Source of the DNA: Acytostelium subglobosum LB1
Taxonomy: Eukaryota > Evosea > Eumycetozoa > Acytosteliales > Acytosteliaceae
Direction: 5' to 3'
NCBI RefSeq assembly: GCF_000787575.1
Contig: NW_012236517.1
Span: forward strand, 375,272-439,271
DNA length: 64,000 bases
Shown: positions 11,993-21,910 of the stretch, piece by piece
Numbering within the stretch: position 1 is the first letter of the stretch
How the letters are laid out: every line of letters begins with the position of its first letter
The notes under the pieces: model-generated
The model's database searches: none
Seen by the model: only the letters and a program-made list of their open reading frames with translations
What the model was told of the DNA's origin: nothing
Program-made: the position numbers and the translations under genes

Positions 11993-12750
11993 TTAACTAG
12001 ACGGTCCTGTACAAATATATATATTATCTAACCATCACCAAACCCATTGACTGGCAAACAACAATTGCCATGTGTGTCGTGTCGTCTTTCATTCATTCAC
12101 TCATTCATCGTGTCCACCATCATCTATTTGTCGTCTTCTCATTTATTTGTTACGGGTGATTGTCGGGGCGTCGCCAGGTCTCTTGAGCTCTCGCGCCCAT
12201 GACCATACCTTACTTGTTTGCTGATTTTAGCGATTCGCATCAACATCGGCGCTATCGACCTCTGGTGCCATTACCAAAAGGCAACATTAATGAATTAAGT
12301 GGCAAAGATAAGAGCCAAGGGTGTATTATTATCTGATTGCAAAAACGTTGGTCATTGTGCCCCGATAGAGATATTTGTTTGTTTTGGGATTGGGGCGCGA
12401 GACTTTCGGTTTTTGCCTTGGACGAGGCAAGAATGAGTGAAACACACGAGTTGGAACGGATGACATTGCCAACCCCATGGGAACAAGGGGACCCGATAGA
12501 GGTCCCTAATATATAAACTTCATAATATATTTTTTGATTGACCAATAACAACATCGGAGGTCCCTCCTACGCAATCTGAATGTGTAGAGCTGCCTGCTGC
12601 AGACGACTCGTCGTCCTTATGACACTCTCTCAAACATTCATTCATTCTTTATTCGACTGACTGAACGACCGACAAAGTTATACATACATATACACTCAAT
12701 CAATCAATCCAATCAATCAATCACACTTACATACACAATACAATAACAAA
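11993..12750. other. Intergenic region between the GATA and BioY genes
   Basis: About 760 bp between two plus-strand genes. I see no convincing exon. The first part should be the 3' untranslated region of the GATA gene. The last 100 bp carry CAAT runs and an A-rich leader just before the ATG at 12751. Confidence 0.5.
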
Positions 12751-13650
12751 ATGGAGTTACATGTTATGACCAACACATTGGACTACGAAGTGGAGACACT
12801 CTCTGGTAGAAAGATCTCTGTTCATTCAGAGAACAACGAGAGAGTTGGAGCACTCAGACAGAGAATCGCCTCAGAGTACGAGTACGACGGTGAGGTCGGT
12901 TCAGACTTCACTTTGTTGCACGAGGGTCGCGAGCTGGCCGACGACGACGTCGTCACCGAGTCACTGGTCAAGGACACCGTCCAGATCCGCAGAACTACAT
13001 ACTCCTGTCTCGTCGAGCACATCATTGCTCCCTTCCCCACCTGGCAAAAGTGGGTGGCGCGCGTCGGTTGCGTCATCTTTGCCGCCTTCTTCATCTCTGC
13101 CCTTGCCCAAGTCTCCTTCTACCTGCCACACGACACTGACCGCAAGGTCCCCGTCACACTCCAGACTCTGGCCGTCTTCTTGATCGGCTCGCTGCTCGGC
13201 TGGAAGATGGGTCCACTCGCTATCATCGTCTACATGATCATGGGTCTTGCTGGCGCTCCCTTCTTTGCCAAGCACGCCGGTGGCTACAAGGTCCTGTACG
13301 GTGCCAGCTCTGGTTACCTTTACGGATTTATCTTGGCGGCCTTCATCGTCGGCTTCATGGCCGAGCGCGGCAACGACAGAGTGTACGCCTTCCGCTGGCG
13401 CTCATCTCTGATAGCAATGCTGTTGGGCGAGGTTGCCATCTACGTGATTGGTGTGCCCGTGCTCGCCAAGTACGTCGGCTGGAACAAGTGCATCCAGCTG
13501 GGTCTCACCCCATTCCTGGTTGGCGATGTGCTCAAGATCATCATTGCTGCCGTGCTCATCCCATTGATTTGGAAGCTGTTGGCCTTCATCTTCAACAGAC
13601 AGTTCACCTTCAAAGCTGGCGTTGCTTTGTTCAAACCAAGACTCCATTAA
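12751..13650 (+). CDS. BioY-family biotin transporter with N-terminal ubiquitin-like domain (299 aa)
   Basis: Single exon. Residues about 1-82 resemble a ubiquitin-like fold (SGRKISVHSENNERVGALRQ, LLHEGRELADDD). A first span follows at about 103-124, then a BioY-type core at about 130-290. BioY hallmarks are visible: PVTLQTLAVFLIGSLLG, YMIMGLAGAPFF, GGYKVLYGASSGYLYGF with AAF, and TPFLVGDVLKIIIAA. Known: BioY is the biotin-binding S component of bacterial ECF transporters, about 190 residues, and some BioY proteins work without the ATPase module. No ECF partners are seen in this window. Inferred: a solo biotin carrier in a cell or organelle membrane, probably of bacterial ancestry. The Ubl fusion is not a BioY arrangement I know. 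It is convergent with the B-box/Kelch gene downstream, with 62 bp between the stops. Confidence 0.85.
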   Translation: MELHVMTNTLDYEVETLSGRKISVHSENNERVGALRQRIASEYEYDGEVGSDFTLLHEGRELADDDVVTESLVKDTVQIRRTTYSCLVEHIIAPFPTWQKWVARVGCVIFAAFFISALAQVSFYLPHDTDRKVPVTLQTLAVFLIGSLLGWKMGPLAIIVYMIMGLAGAPFFAKHAGGYKVLYGASSGYLYGFILAAFIVGFMAERGNDRVYAFRWRSSLIAMLLGEVAIYVIGVPVLAKYVGWNKCIQLGLTPFLVGDVLKIIIAAVLIPLIWKLLAFIFNRQFTFKAGVALFKPRLH

Positions 13651-13712
13651 AAATGTAATTGAGTAAAGTAAATAAACAATCATTTATTTGATTGGTAAGA
13701 TCAATTGATCGA

Positions 13713-15328
13713 TCAATGATAAATAAGACAAGTTCCAAAGGATGCCCTTGACTTGACAGGGTCATTGTCTTCGTGTTGTATCCATTTGCATTGCATCTCT
13801 GAGAATCTTTGATTTTCTCCGTTACCACCAAGAGCAACAATTCCTTGTGATTGTGTATAAACACATGGTAATCCTGATGAGTTCATTCTTATTCTTTGAG
13901 TTGAATTCTTGTTGGACAAGTCTACCAAGATAGAGGATTTATCTCCCATTATGAACACATGATCATAGTCATCATAACATGAAGTAAGTTCTTCATCTGG
14001 ATGGAATTCAGTCTTGAGGAACACGTAACATTTCTTGGTGTCAATGTTGAATGACAAGATGTCTGTGAGTGAAACTTTACACTCGACATCAACATTGCCA
14101 CCAATGACAACGATCATTTTGTTGTCGAAGAATGAGTGTGATGCTCTGGTTGGCACATTCAATCTTCCAACTGATGAGAATTGTTGAGTGTCAATGTTGA
14201 AGCAATCAATTCGATCCAATAGTTTGTCATTGTGGAATCCACCGACCAAGTAGATGAGCTTGTCACCATCGTAGCATGTTGATATGCTTTCACCACCATC
14301 GACACCGATGATCTCAAGGTCATTGTGCCACTTTTGATCGATGAGTGAGAAGCGAGAGTATGTGTTGGCTGATCCTGTGCCTCCAAACACATAGACACTG
14401 TCTCGTGCATATACAACAGATCTGAATATGCGCTCTCTTGGTGTGCACTTGTCATCGATCACAGTCCACTCACCAGTGTCCAATGAATACATCGAACATG
14501 AGTCCTTCCAGAATGAGAAGATGTGATTCCTGAAGCCATGTTCAATCCTGGTTGGTTTGTCCTCGTAGATGTGCGTATCAAAGAGCTTCACGATACCTCT
14601 CTCCAACAAATGTATATCAAACCGATACGTATTGGTTTTGTGACAACATGAACAGCCTGTGTGGCTTGTGATGCTCTTCGAACAATGTCCAACAGTTGAT
14701 CATCACCAATCGTGACATCATCGTCGCATGACTTGAACTGCTTGTCGATGAATTGATCCATTGACTTGGATGTTTGAATTGATCGAACTAACTGACTCAT
14801 GATTTCAACTCCATCGCCATCTTCAACATTGTGATAAGAGTCGTTCACATTGTTGTAGGTGACGTGTGCAGTGATAATGGCAATCTCATTGATGATGTTG
14901 TTGATTGATGTTGTGGTCTTGTCAAGCTCATCATCGAGTTCCTTCTTGAGCTTTTGCTCCTCCATCATGAGATACTCATGCAACTCTCTGAACTGATTGG
15001 CGACACGTCTGTGTGAGATCTGAATGGTGTCATAGGACCATGCCAATCCTTTCAGCGTGTCCCAGAGTGTGTCCAGCCGATTGTCGAATCTCTTTATCCT
15101 CTTGTTGCTGGTGAACTGTGACTTCAAGCTGTGGACATGCTCAACTTCGTGCTTAACATGTTCTGTGGTCATGCAAACTGTGCACACGATCTCATTGCAG
15201 TCATAACACATAATCCTCTGTTTCTTGTTATGAATCATACATCTGAGTGTATCATCATCATCATCATCACCATCATTATCAATAATATCACCAACATTCT
15301 TCCTCTTGCTATCGTCACATCCATCCAT
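13713..15328 (-). pseudogene. B-box/Kelch family member with one frameshift
   Basis: The B-box half (ATG at 15328, MDGCDDSKRK) and the Kelch half (stop at 13713, ending CLIYH) are both well preserved but lie in different frames, overlapping near 14588-14610. Alignment with the paralogue at 15495-17066 shows one missing base in the linker at about 14600-14620, between the VTKPIRI and MLERGI motifs. Everything else, including the B-box ligands and Kelch GG pairs, looks intact. It is therefore either a very young pseudogene, a sequence error, or two separate short proteins. No splice consensus bridges the break. Confidence 0.75.
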
Positions 15329-15494
15329 CTTATCTCTATCTCTAAACTATCTTGTTGTAGGTGGATACAAAAAAGAATGAATGATGTGATGTTAGGAGTT
15401 TGACCAAGAATAATTATTTATTACTGCAGTGTCGTCCACCATCAATATGAATTAAAATGTCAACTTCAACGGTTCAAACCGATCAATCAATCGA

Positions 15495-17066
15495 TCAATG
15501 ATAGATATGACATGTTCCAAAGGAGGACCTATCCTCCACAGGGTCATTGTCATCGAGTGATATCCATTTGTCTTGCAGTTCTGAGAATCTCTCATTCTTT
15601 CCAGTGCCACTGAGTGCAGCAAATCCATGTGATTGTGTATAAATACATGGCCATCCTATTGTGTACATTCCAATACCTTGAATTGAATTCATGGTGGACA
15701 GGTTGACCAAGAGAGTGGACTCATCGCCCAAGATGAACACATGATCAAAGCCATCATAGCAAGCAATGATGAATTCCTCTGGATGGAATTCAGTCTTGAG
15801 GAGGACGTCACATTCCTTGGTGCCGATGTTGAATGACAAGATGTCAGTGAGCGAGACTTCACATTCAACATCAACATCGCCACCAACGATAATGATCCTA
15901 TCCATGTAGAGGAATGAGTATGATCCTCTGGTTGGCACACTCAATCGTCCAACTGATGTGAATTGTTGAGTGTCAATGTTGAAACAATCAATTCGATCCA
16001 ATACTTTATCATCGTTGTATCCACCGACCAAGTAGATGAGATTGTCACCATTGTAACATGTTGATATGCTTTCACCTCCATCGACTCCAATGATCTCCAG
16101 GTCATTGTGCCACTTTTGATCGATGAGTGAGAAGCGAGAGTATGTGTTCGGTGATCCTTTGCCTCCAAACACATAGACACTGTCTCGTGCATATACAACC
16201 GATCTGAATATGCGCTCTCTTGGTGTGTATTTGTCATCGATCACAGTCCACTCACCAGTGTCCAATGAATACATCGAACAAGAGTCCTTCCACAGTGAGA
16301 AGATGTGATTCCTGAAGCCATGTTCAATCAAGGTTGGTTCATCATCAAATGTGTATTTATCAATGAGATCCACAATACCTCTCTCCAACATATGTGAATC
16401 ATACTCGATACGTATCGGTTTGGTGACAACCTGAACGGCCAGAGTGGCTTGTGATGCTCTTCGAACAAAGTCCAACAGTTGATCATCACCAATCGTGACA
16501 TCATCACCGCATGACTTGAACTTTTTGTCGATGAATTGATCCAATGTCCTTGATGTTTGAATCGATCGCACCAATGTATTCATCACGTCAACACCATCGC
16601 AATCTTCGTCAATGTGGGTAGCATGTGCTTTTAGGTTGGCAATCTCATTGATGATGTTGTTGATTGATGTTGTTGTCTTGTCAAGCTCATCATCGAGGTC
16701 CTTCTTGAGCCTTCGCTCCTCCATCATAAGGAATTCATGCAGCTCTCTAAACTGATTGGCGACACGTCTGTGTGAGATCTGAATGGTGTCATAGGACCAT
16801 GCCAATTGTTGCAATGTGTCCCAAAGTGTATCGAGGCGGCCATCGAACCTCTTTATCCTCTTGTCACTGGTGAACTGTGTCTTGATGCTGTGGACATGCT
16901 CAACTTCGTGCTTAACATGCTCTGTGGTCATGCAAACTGTGCACACGATCTCATTGCAGTCATAGCATATAACCTTCTGTTTCTTGTTATGAATCAAACA
17001 TCTGAGTGTATCATCATCATCATTCTTCTTGCTATTATTATTATCTTTACCGTTACATTCATCCAT
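15495..17066 (-). CDS. B-box zinc finger/Kelch-like repeat protein (523 aa)
   Basis: Intact member of the tandem array. The start is set at the ATG at 17066 (MDECNGKDN), matching its paralogues. The frame is open upstream for 78 more codons, but that stretch is a decayed fragment of another copy. Visible: the B-box after an Asp-rich leader, the helical segment with TTTSINNIINEIANL, the linker VRSIQTSRTLDQF and Kelch blades with YVFGGKGS, IYLVGGYNDD and IIIVGGDVD. It ends CHIYH. It is nearly identical in the first Kelch blades to its neighbours, suggesting recent duplication or gene conversion. Likely a soluble adaptor. Confidence 0.88.
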   Translation of the reverse strand: MDECNGKDNNNSKKNDDDDTLRCLIHNKKQKVICYDCNEIVCTVCMTTEHVKHEVEHVHSIKTQFTSDKRIKRFDGRLDTLWDTLQQLAWSYDTIQISHRRVANQFRELHEFLMMEERRLKKDLDDELDKTTTSINNIINEIANLKAHATHIDEDCDGVDVMNTLVRSIQTSRTLDQFIDKKFKSCGDDVTIGDDQLLDFVRRASQATLAVQVVTKPIRIEYDSHMLERGIVDLIDKYTFDDEPTLIEHGFRNHIFSLWKDSCSMYSLDTGEWTVIDDKYTPRERIFRSVVYARDSVYVFGGKGSPNTYSRFSLIDQKWHNDLEIIGVDGGESISTCYNGDNLIYLVGGYNDDKVLDRIDCFNIDTQQFTSVGRLSVPTRGSYSFLYMDRIIIVGGDVDVECEVSLTDILSFNIGTKECDVLLKTEFHPEEFIIACYDGFDHVFILGDESTLLVNLSTMNSIQGIGMYTIGWPCIYTQSHGFAALSGTGKNERFSELQDKWISLDDNDPVEDRSSFGTCHIYH

Positions 17067-17117
17067 CTTTATCTCTAAACTATCTTGCTGGGAAGAGAAC
17101 AAAAAGAATGAAAATGT

Positions 17118-17515
17118 GATGATGTTGTTGATTGATGTTGTGGTTTTGTCAAGCTCATCATCCAGTACTTTCTTTATCCTCTGCTCCCTCATCATGAGAT
17201 ACTCATGCAACTCTCTGAACTGATTGGCGACACGTCTCTTTGAGATCTGACAGGTCGTAGTACCATGCCAATTGTTGCAATGTGTCCCATAGTGTGTCAA
17301 GTCGAGTGTCGAACCTCTTTATCCTCTTGTTGCTGGTGAACTGTCTTCAAGCTGTCGACATGTTCAACATCATGCTTATTATGTTGAGTGGTGAGACACA
17401 CTGTGCAGATGAGCTCATTGCAATCATAGCATATAACCTTTTGTTTCTTGTTATGAATCAAATATCTAATTTTATCATCATCACATTATTATCTTTATCA
17501 TTATTTACATCCATC
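17118..17515 (-). pseudogene. 5' fragment of a B-box/Kelch gene
   Basis: Reverse-strand homology to the first roughly 130 codons of the family, from an initiator-like ATG at 17515 to the TTTSINNII motif, where homology stops abruptly at about 17118. It carries several frame breaks compared with intact copies, and the first B-box cysteine position reads Tyr (RYLIHNKK). No Kelch part follows; intact gene 15495-17066 begins about 50 bp on. This looks like a remnant of unequal crossing-over in the tandem array. Confidence 0.75.
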
Positions 17516-17624
17516 TTTATCTCTATCTCAATCTTATAACTTTATACTTGAATGAATGAAAAAGGGAGAACATTTGACTTTGATTTATGGATTGGAAGTA
17601 TTAATAAGTTGGCTTTGGCTTCGA

Positions 17625-19229
17625 TCAATGATAGATATGACATGTTCCAAAGGAGCCCCTTCCCTTGACAGGGTCATTATTGTCTTGAAGTTGCATCCAT
17701 TTGTTCTTTAAGAATGAGAATCTTTGATTCTTATCACCTCCACAAAGGGCAACAAATCCATGTGATTGTGTATAAATAAATGGCCGTATTAAACCTGCAC
17801 GTATACTATTCTCCTTAACTGATTTAATGTTGGTCAGATCTACCAAGATCGTGGATGCCTTGCCCATGATGAGGAAATGATTGATGCCATCAAAGCATGT
17901 ATTGATAATTTCATCTGGATTGAAATCAGTCTCGAGGAGTACGACACTATTCCTGGTTTCAATGTTGAACGACAAGATGTTGGTTAGTGAGACTTTATAT
18001 TCTATATCAACATAGCCACCGATGACTATGATCTTATTGTTGCGGAACATTGATTGTGGTGCTCTGGTTGGCACATTCAATCTTCCAACTGTTGAGAATT
18101 GTTGAGTGTCAATGTTGAAACAATCAACTCTATCCAATAGTTTGTCATTGTGGAATCCACCAACCAAGTAAATGAGATTGTCACCATCGTAGCATGTTGA
18201 TATGCTTTCACCACCATCGACACCGATGATCTCGAGATCATTGTGCCACTTCTGATCGATGAGTGAGAATCGAGAGTATGTGTTCGGTGATCCTTGACCG
18301 CCAAACACATATACGTTGTCCCGGGCATACACAACCGATCTGTATATGCGTTCTCTTGGTGTGAGCTTGTCATTGATCACAGTCCACTCACCAGTGTCCA
18401 ATGCGAGCATCGAACACGAGTCATTCCACAGTGAGAAGATGTGATTCCTGAAGCCATGTTCAATCCTTGTTGGTTTATCATGAAGGGTGTATTTATCAAT
18501 GAGCTCACTGAGGCCTGTCTCCAACATTAGTGAATCGAAATATACACGTGTTGTTGCGGTGACAGTATGAACATCTTTAGTGGCCTGTGATCCTCTTTGA
18601 ACCAAGTGCAACAGTTGATCATCACCCAAAGTTAAATCGTCGGATGGCTTGAACTGTTTGTCGATGAATTGATCCATTGACTTTGATGTTTGAATCGATC
18701 GCACCAATGTACTCATCACGTCAACACCATCGCCAACATCATCATTGTGATTGATATCGTTCACATTGTTGTTGTGGGTAGCGAGTGCAGTGAGGTTGGC
18801 AATCTCATTGATGATGTTGTTGAGTGATGTTGTCGTCTTGTCAAGCTCATCATCCAGTACCTTCTTTATCTTCTGCTCCTTCATCATGAGATATTCATGC
18901 AACTCTCTGAACTGATTGGCGACACGTCGTTGTGAGATCTGACAGGTGTCGTATGACCATGCCAATTGTTGCAATGTGTCCCAGAGTGTGTCGAGCCGAG
19001 TTTCGAACCTCTTTATTCTCTTGTTGTCACTTGTGAGCTGTGTCTTGATGTTATGGACATGCTCAACCTTGTGCTTAATATGTTCAGTGTTAGTGAGACA
19101 CACTTGACATAGTACCACATTGCAGTCATAACAAATAATCCTTTGCTTCTTATTATGAATAATACATCTGAGTGTATCATCTTTATCATTACCATTCTTC
19201 TTCATGGTAATACCTTTACAGGCATCCAT
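17625..19229 (-). CDS. B-box zinc finger/Kelch-like repeat protein (534 aa)
   Basis: Intact member; start at the ATG at 19229 (MDACKGITMKK). The B-box shows C-IIHN, ICYDC, LCQVC and the closing H-x2-H. The helical region ends in TTTSLNNIINEIANL, followed by the VRSIQTSKSMDQF linker, then Kelch blades with YVFGGQGS, IYLVGGFHND and IIVIGGYVD. It ends CHIYH. Its C-terminal third diverges more from its neighbours than the central blades do, so the blades near residues 290-400 may be homogenised by gene conversion. Same orientation as the two genes to its left. Confidence 0.88.
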   Translation of the reverse strand: MDACKGITMKKNGNDKDDTLRCIIHNKKQRIICYDCNVVLCQVCLTNTEHIKHKVEHVHNIKTQLTSDNKRIKRFETRLDTLWDTLQQLAWSYDTCQISQRRVANQFRELHEYLMMKEQKIKKVLDDELDKTTTSLNNIINEIANLTALATHNNNVNDINHNDDVGDGVDVMSTLVRSIQTSKSMDQFIDKQFKPSDDLTLGDDQLLHLVQRGSQATKDVHTVTATTRVYFDSLMLETGLSELIDKYTLHDKPTRIEHGFRNHIFSLWNDSCSMLALDTGEWTVINDKLTPRERIYRSVVYARDNVYVFGGQGSPNTYSRFSLIDQKWHNDLEIIGVDGGESISTCYDGDNLIYLVGGFHNDKLLDRVDCFNIDTQQFSTVGRLNVPTRAPQSMFRNNKIIVIGGYVDIEYKVSLTNILSFNIETRNSVVLLETDFNPDEIINTCFDGINHFLIMGKASTILVDLTNIKSVKENSIRAGLIRPFIYTQSHGFVALCGGDKNQRFSFLKNKWMQLQDNNDPVKGRGSFGTCHIYH

Positions 19230-19321
19230 CTCTTTATCTCTATCTTTATTTCTAATTCAAACACAAGAATGAACAAACATCACACTGACTTAGTTGAGCT
19301 GCCAAAGTGAACATTTAAGTT

Positions 19322-19364
19322 TGGCCCTTGCCCTTACCCTAACCCTACCCTTGCCCTCACCCCG
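19322..19364. repeat. Short degenerate CCCTAA/CCCTTG telomere-like tract
   Basis: Just upstream of the 17625-19229 gene the plus strand shows successive CCCTTG, CCCTTA, CCCTAA, CCCTA, CCCTTG and CCCTCA units over about 43 bp. It resembles an interstitial telomere-type repeat, but it is short and degenerate and could be chance C-rich sequence. Confidence 0.4.
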
Positions 19365-19526
19365 ACTCTTGAAGGCATCTTGTTCCATCTGGATAGTGAT
19401 AACAATAGGTTAACCATTGAGGTGTACAGGTCAATATTATTATAAAGAGTGAGAAGATAGTGCTGATTGTGAGGAGGAAGGAGAGGAGGAAGGTATAATA
19501 ATAATAATAACAACAACAACTACACT

Positions 19527-21910
19527 TTAGTTGGCCTCCTCATAGAGGGGGTTGGAGCCATTGCCTGGCTTCTCGTTGTACAGTGGGTTGGAGCTCATGC
19601 CACTGATCTTGTTGTTGGTCGATTGCTTCCAGTAGTCATATCCCTTCTTGCCTCCAAAGATCATGATGGCCAGCGCCACGGCAGCAGCCACGACAACACC
19701 GGCAATGACACCGGTCGAGATGATGGCAGCCTTGTTACAGCCGAATGGCAGAGGTGAGTAGTCGTGGAACTCGCACTTCTGGGACTCGGGGTTGCACACG
19801 CCGTACTGGCAGTCGGGGTTGCTTGGCACACAGGTGCGCGCGAACTGGACACAACCAAAGCGTGGGTCACACATGGTGTCATTGCAGTAGTTGTCCGACT
19901 GGCAGGTGCGGTTGGTGTAGGCACAGCCGACGCCGGTGACGCACTGGGGCACCTGGCAGAGGTTGAGCTCTGGACAAGTGATGTTGGTGTGGGCACAGCC
20001 AGTGAGCATGTCGCAGCTGTCCTCGGTACATGGGTCCTTGTCGTCACAGGAGACTGGCGTGTAGATACACGATCCGTTGCTGCACATGACATTGTTGCAG
20101 CCATTACCATTGTTGCAGAGAGCGAGGGTGTCCTGGCATTGACCCAGGGCTTGGTTGCATGTCTGGCAGCCCTGGCATTGCATTGGGGTGTGGGTGATGA
20201 CGCCAGTGGTGGCATTGCAGTGGTCCACGGTACAGTTGTTGCCGTCGTCAATGTTGATTGGCGAGTATTCGCACTTGCCAGTGGAGTTGTTGCAAGTTGC
20301 CACCATGCATGGTGGGGTCGACAATGGGTTGCAGCAGTCACACTCCTCGCGGGAGAGAGTGCTGTTCTCACAGCCGTTGACGCCACACTTGTAGATGACG
20401 CATGGGTTGGTGTTGGCTGGGTCAGTGCAGTTGCGTGGGCTGGTAACACATCCGCTCACTGGGTCGCAAGAGTAGAGGGTGCACACATCATTGCCGGTAC
20501 AGTTGATGGCCTGGACGTTGCAGGTATCCTGGGCGACGGAGGCGCCTGGAACACAGACAGAAGTGTGGCAGGCGTCGGCTGGGGAGCACTTGTCCTGGTA
20601 GCGGCAGCCGGTGGTGGTGTCACACATGGTGTTGACCTGGCAGGAGAGCTCGGCGCATGTCTTCTTGGAGACGATGCCACATGAGCCGCCTGTGCAGCCG
20701 TAGTTGTTGCACTGGTCGGTGCTGTTGGCGCAGTTCATTGGTGTGTTGGAACAGAAGGTCTTCCAGTTATTTCTGGTAATGCCTGGTGTGTTGGCGGCGG
20801 GACACTTGTCGATGGTACATGGGTTGTTGTCGTTACAGTCACGGGATGCAATGCAGCAAGATGATCCATCACCATTGCACACATTGCAGTAATCAATATG
20901 TCCACACTTGACGGCCAAGTTGGTGTTGATTCTGATTGTTGATGTGGAGGTATGTCTCTCACAGTAATACAAATCAAAGGCATAGGTGTTACCCTGTGAT
21001 TATGATTGGTGAGTGGTATGAGTGTGTTAGATTGATGAGTGATTGGAATTCCAGGTGACGATTGGAAATTAGACAAGTGACGTGACAAATTTAAAGATAC
21101 ATACAATAGTAAGTCCAAGCTTGCTAAGGGTTACGTTCTGCTCATCGGCAGTGTGGATACCTCCGAGATCAATGACAAGCCTGTTGTCAATGTAAACCCA
21201 GACGTCATCATCTCCTCTGAAGTTGAATACCTCATTACCCTGATGAGATTGAGAGGTGAGAGATATTGGAGAGGAGTTAATATCAATTGGAATATTAATA
21301 TTAATATTAATTTTACTTACAACAAAGGTAAAGTACATGTTGACCTTCATGCAGTAGTGGAAGTTCTGATAACCGTTGTAGTCAGAGTATTGTCTCTTGG
21401 AGGAGTCGGTATCCCATCCTTGGTAGTTGATTGGGAAGAAGGTCTGTTGGTTGAGCTCATAGACGCTTGGACTGATGGGTGTGAAGGTCATGTCGTAGTT
21501 GACAAACCTGGTGATGGCGGGGTCGTTCACAAAGAACTTGGCGAACAGGGCCTTGTTGGTAATGCATCCTTTCTGGAATACAGATTCTGGCGAATTTGGG
21601 TTGAGGACGGGGATCTTGGTAACCTCGTCCAGAGTGTCTGCAACCAATCCCTTGGTCATACCTCCATTGACACTGATGTCTGGCTCAAAGTTGGGATTGA
21701 ACGATGGGTATTGGTCAAATATAGATACAGGGATGGTAAATGGTTCTATTCATGATATTGGAGTGTAGCATGGTTAATTAATTAATTATTCATCGGGAGA
21801 GAATGATTGAATGATTGAATGAATGACTACTTACGTTGAGCACCATTTGACAGGGTGATAAATACAATGATAGTTGTTAATAAATATAGAGAGGTTAATA
21901 ATCTTGCCAT
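19527..21910 (-). CDS. PA14 domain, Cys-rich-repeat type I membrane protein (700 aa, four exons)
   Basis: Exons 21910-21835, 21745-21321, 21239-21105 and 20993-19527 join in frame to 701 codons. Residues 1-24 are a signal peptide (MARLLTSLYLLTTIIVFIT). A PA14-type region covers about 80-235, with FNFRGDDDVWVYIDNRLVI and DLGGIHTADE. Then come many Cys-rich repeats (CTVDHCNATTG, CTEDSCDMLTGC) of the dictyostelid CTDC type to about residue 620, one membrane span at about 634-660, and a 40-residue tail with two NPLY motifs. Known: PA14/CTDC proteins include the prespore-inducing factors, and NPxY tails in dictyostelid Sib adhesion proteins bind talin. Inferred: an adhesion or signalling receptor. 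Introns are 89, 81 and 111 nt; the 81-nt one is open in frame. Confidence 0.87.
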
